This document shows, piece after piece, positions 61,780 to 64,000 of a stretch of DNA of 64,000 bases (position 1 is the stretch's first letter; each line of letters opens with the position of its first letter). This DNA is from Promerops cafer (lineage: Eukaryota; Chordata; Aves; Passeriformes; Nectariniidae). The notes under the pieces were generated by a model. It was not told where the DNA came from and ran no database searches. It was given only the letters and a program-made list of their open reading frames with translations. The DNA lies in contig VZSE01009483.1 of NCBI GenBank assembly GCA_013398275.1, forward strand, positions 2,170,571 through 2,234,570, in the 5' to 3' direction. The position numbers and the translations under genes were made by a program.

Positions 61780-62190
61780 TTTATATTTATTGGATAATAT
61801 ATTAAAATATACTGAAATATTTATATTTCTCTCATGGGGAAATAATAGGAAACTTATTATGTACTGCAGAAAATAATACAATAATAAGCATTTTACTTTT
61901 TATGCATAATTAAGCTAGTCACTGTTTCTGTTCCTGTGGTGTGCAACATAAATCATTGATAAGCAATTAAAATATAAAATAAGCTTTTGAAAGCATTAAG
62001 CTAACATAAAATTATTCACTTGTCACATTAAACGAACATTTATCCAATTCCTACAGCTTAGCAGTTTGACCTCCAGCTATCTATTACATTTTGATACCTC
62101 TGAGAAATAATTTTATCCTTATAAACTTCTAAATATCTTAAGATTTAAAATGAAACTTTATATACCCTTTATGCAAATGATCTCATCAAA
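61780..62190. promoter_or_regulatory. AT-rich block, candidate conserved non-coding element
   Basis: About 400 bases of very AT-rich but non-repetitive DNA with many TAAT/ATTA cores (GCATAATTAAGC near 61904, AAGCAATTAAAA near 61960) and the octamer ATGCAAAT (62171-62178). Long complex AT-rich blocks of this kind are often conserved in amniotes. From one sequence I cannot separate constraint from plain AT-richness. Confidence 0.25.
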
Positions 62191-62470
62191 AATTCCAGTT
62201 GCACTCAGACTGCTCACACAAACCATGGGAAACCAGCGCTCTTTTTTGACTTGCCATGCTGTTGGGGTACCTCTTTTTTGAAGCCTTTTGGTGGGGTTAT
62301 CTGCTTTTTGCAGTCTTTTGGCTAGTATCAACCACCTCAGTGAGGAGGCTTAACTATCTTGTGTGTGATTTCATCCTTTCCATCAAACTGATAATTTGAA
62401 CATTTTTGTTTTAATTGACTCCATGCCAGACTGGACCAGCCTGGAAGGTCCAAAGAAGCAGCAGAGGCTC

Positions 62471-62516
62471 AGTGCATCCCAGAGGGCTCATGGAGTGTGT
62501 CCCAGAGGGCTCACAG
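62471..62516. repeat. 23-bp imperfect tandem duplication
   Basis: AGTG-CATCCCAGAGGGCTCA and AGTG-TGTCCCAGAGGGCTCA units abut at 62471-62493 and 62494-62516 with about four differences. The frame at 62415-62675 spans it without a recognisable product. Confidence 0.8.
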
Positions 62517-64000
62517 TGGCTGTGTAGTTGGTTTTTGGCTCTACCTGCACTGCTAGAGGTAAAGAAAGCAGTAGGCTGCCACCCAAATCCATTCAGGCAT
62601 AGTCTGAAGCTTAACTCTATTCTGCTGGTAGTGTGTGTGGATGCACTCGGGAACCTCCACAGTGGATTATGCTGATTTCTGCTTGAACACAGATATCAAA
62701 GCCTCTAAAATCCATTGATATCTTTCCAAAACCCATAGACCTAACCAGAATAATAACTTTTCAGGACATTTTCATCTCTTTAAAAGCTTGAATCCAAGGG
62801 CTCTGAGGCACTAAACAAATCAAACCACTGGATAATAGAAATCTATCAGCCCATTTTACATGTGAAGAACAAAATGCATTGATAACTTGATGCAGGTCCC
62901 ATGTAAAGAGGAAAACAATGCCAGTGAGACCCATGTGGCACAAACCCATACACCTTCCTTGCCTCATTATAAATTCAGGTCCTGCCCTAAAAAATAAAAT
63001 AAAAAATATTTATTAAATCAACATAACCCTAGTCTGACTGCTGTTCAAAAAGAGTGAACAGCCCTTGCATCATTTATGCCAGAACCTGGAAGACTCTACT
63101 CCTGCCTGAAAACAGTGTCACAGGGCAGCTTGAGCCAGTCTAACTCGATGCACCTTCCCCACCTCTGCAGCCAGCACACAGCAGGCTGTGAAGAGGAAGC
63201 AAACTGGGAAGTAAAATGTGGATTTGTTTTATGAGAAGAAATAGAAGAGGCTTTAGACTGAGGAAGAGGAAGACATATCCAGAGAAAAAAAGGAACTGAT
63301 AAAGAAAAAAGAGAAATTATAAAAGTGGGAGGGAAAATATCCAGACTCACACTTCAGGTATTCAATGACACTTGTACAAAATGGGAGTCCACTGCTCAGA
63401 ATGCTTTTGCAGTCAAGGGAAGGAAAATCTCCACTGCAAGAGGGACTCAGACGCAGTCCCCCACAGAGGGAAATTAAACTGAAATGGGTAAAAGAATGTG
63501 AACAGGAGGAAGAAAGTGTTGGAAATGTGCTGTGATTACAAAGTGTTTGTGAACTGGCTTGGGATGTAAGCAGCATCACATGAGACCTTGGCCTGCAGAA
63601 GATAAAAATACCCTGTCCAAGAAGTTGTAGGTTAAGCAGGAAAGCCTGACAAGCAGAGGCCATATACCCTAAGCACAACTGAATTATCTTTTCATTCCTA
63701 CATACACTCACATTTAATTAAGTTATGATATTGTCAAGCCTTTGGCATACTGCCTGCTGTATAAACATTACTGGCACAGATATTCTATAATTCCATTACA
63801 GACTTAGTAATTCAAATGGAGGAGCAGGCAGGCATGAAACCAGCTGGAAATTTCATCTGAAACCCACCTCCAGTTCAGACAGAGAAATGCAATGTGCCAA
63901 GGTGGCAGCAATGTCTTCACTCACAGGAGCCACCCAAGGTCTCTGCTCATCTCTTTAGTGTACTAGCAGACAAACATCCAAGTCATTCTTGTATCAGCAC
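62517..64000. other. Unique non-coding DNA
   Basis: No gene is recognised. The minus-strand frame at 63253-63711 (152 codons) is rich in S, F and L because the plus strand is GA-rich (63240-63540), and it shows no domain. An A-rich run lies at 62989-63007. Confidence 0.45.

Noticed and set aside
63253..63711. 152-codon minus-strand frame rich in S, F and L
   Set aside because: The amino-acid bias follows from GA-rich DNA on the plus strand. No motif or conserved domain is visible.

Overview
The window looks like non-coding DNA from a bird nuclear genome. It is AT-rich and CpG-poor, and no reading frame exceeds about 166 codons. I saw no convincing exon with splice sites and a recognisable protein domain, and no tRNA, rRNA or known microRNA. 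The bird assignment rests on CR1 (chicken repeat 1) LINE fragments of several ages. The best-preserved copy (about 20.2-21.0 kb) has the 3' end typical of avian CR1 and passes into an AATAG-containing tandem tail, which I associate from memory with songbird CR1 subfamilies. Songbird is therefore plausible but not proven. Nothing suggests a prokaryote, plasmid or virus, and there are no operons, Shine-Dalgarno sites, CRISPR arrays or IS elements.

Layout. 0-16.6 kb: unique non-coding DNA with an (AT)n run near 6.3 kb, an A-rich tract at 13.3 kb, and stretches near 4.3, 7.7 and 14.3 kb that read like conserved non-coding elements. 16.6-21 kb: an ancient CR1 relic, another candidate element with a 16-bp palindrome, a poly-A run, then a 25-bp GA-rich minisatellite fused to the 3' end of a minus-strand CR1. 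21-42.9 kb: AT-rich unique DNA with a CR1 3' stub (27.5 kb), an ancient CR1 relic (32.7-33.0 kb) and small local duplications at 30.9 and 38.4 kb. 42.9-55.1 kb: a decayed plus-strand CR1 reverse transcriptase piece (42.9 kb), a minus-strand CR1 3' fragment (46.4 kb), a GC-richer island (48.3-48.9 kb), a POU-octamer inverted repeat (49.05 kb), a (TAAAAA)9 microsatellite (51.1 kb), and two CR1 reverse transcriptase pieces in non-collinear order (54.8-55.1 kb). 55-64 kb: unique DNA with a candidate conserved element at 57.6 kb, a 36-bp duplication at 58.3 kb and a long AT-rich block at 61.8-62.2 kb.

There is no gene set to link into a pathway. The best reading is an intergenic desert or a very long intron. 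The most interesting signals are the CR1-tail-derived minisatellite, what looks like an excess of the octamer ATTTGCAT (11 copies) with one paired inverted copy, the AT-rich candidate enhancers, and a few local duplications with hairpin geometry. I found no evidence of a new biological system. The conserved-element calls rest on composition and motif content only and need a cross-species alignment.
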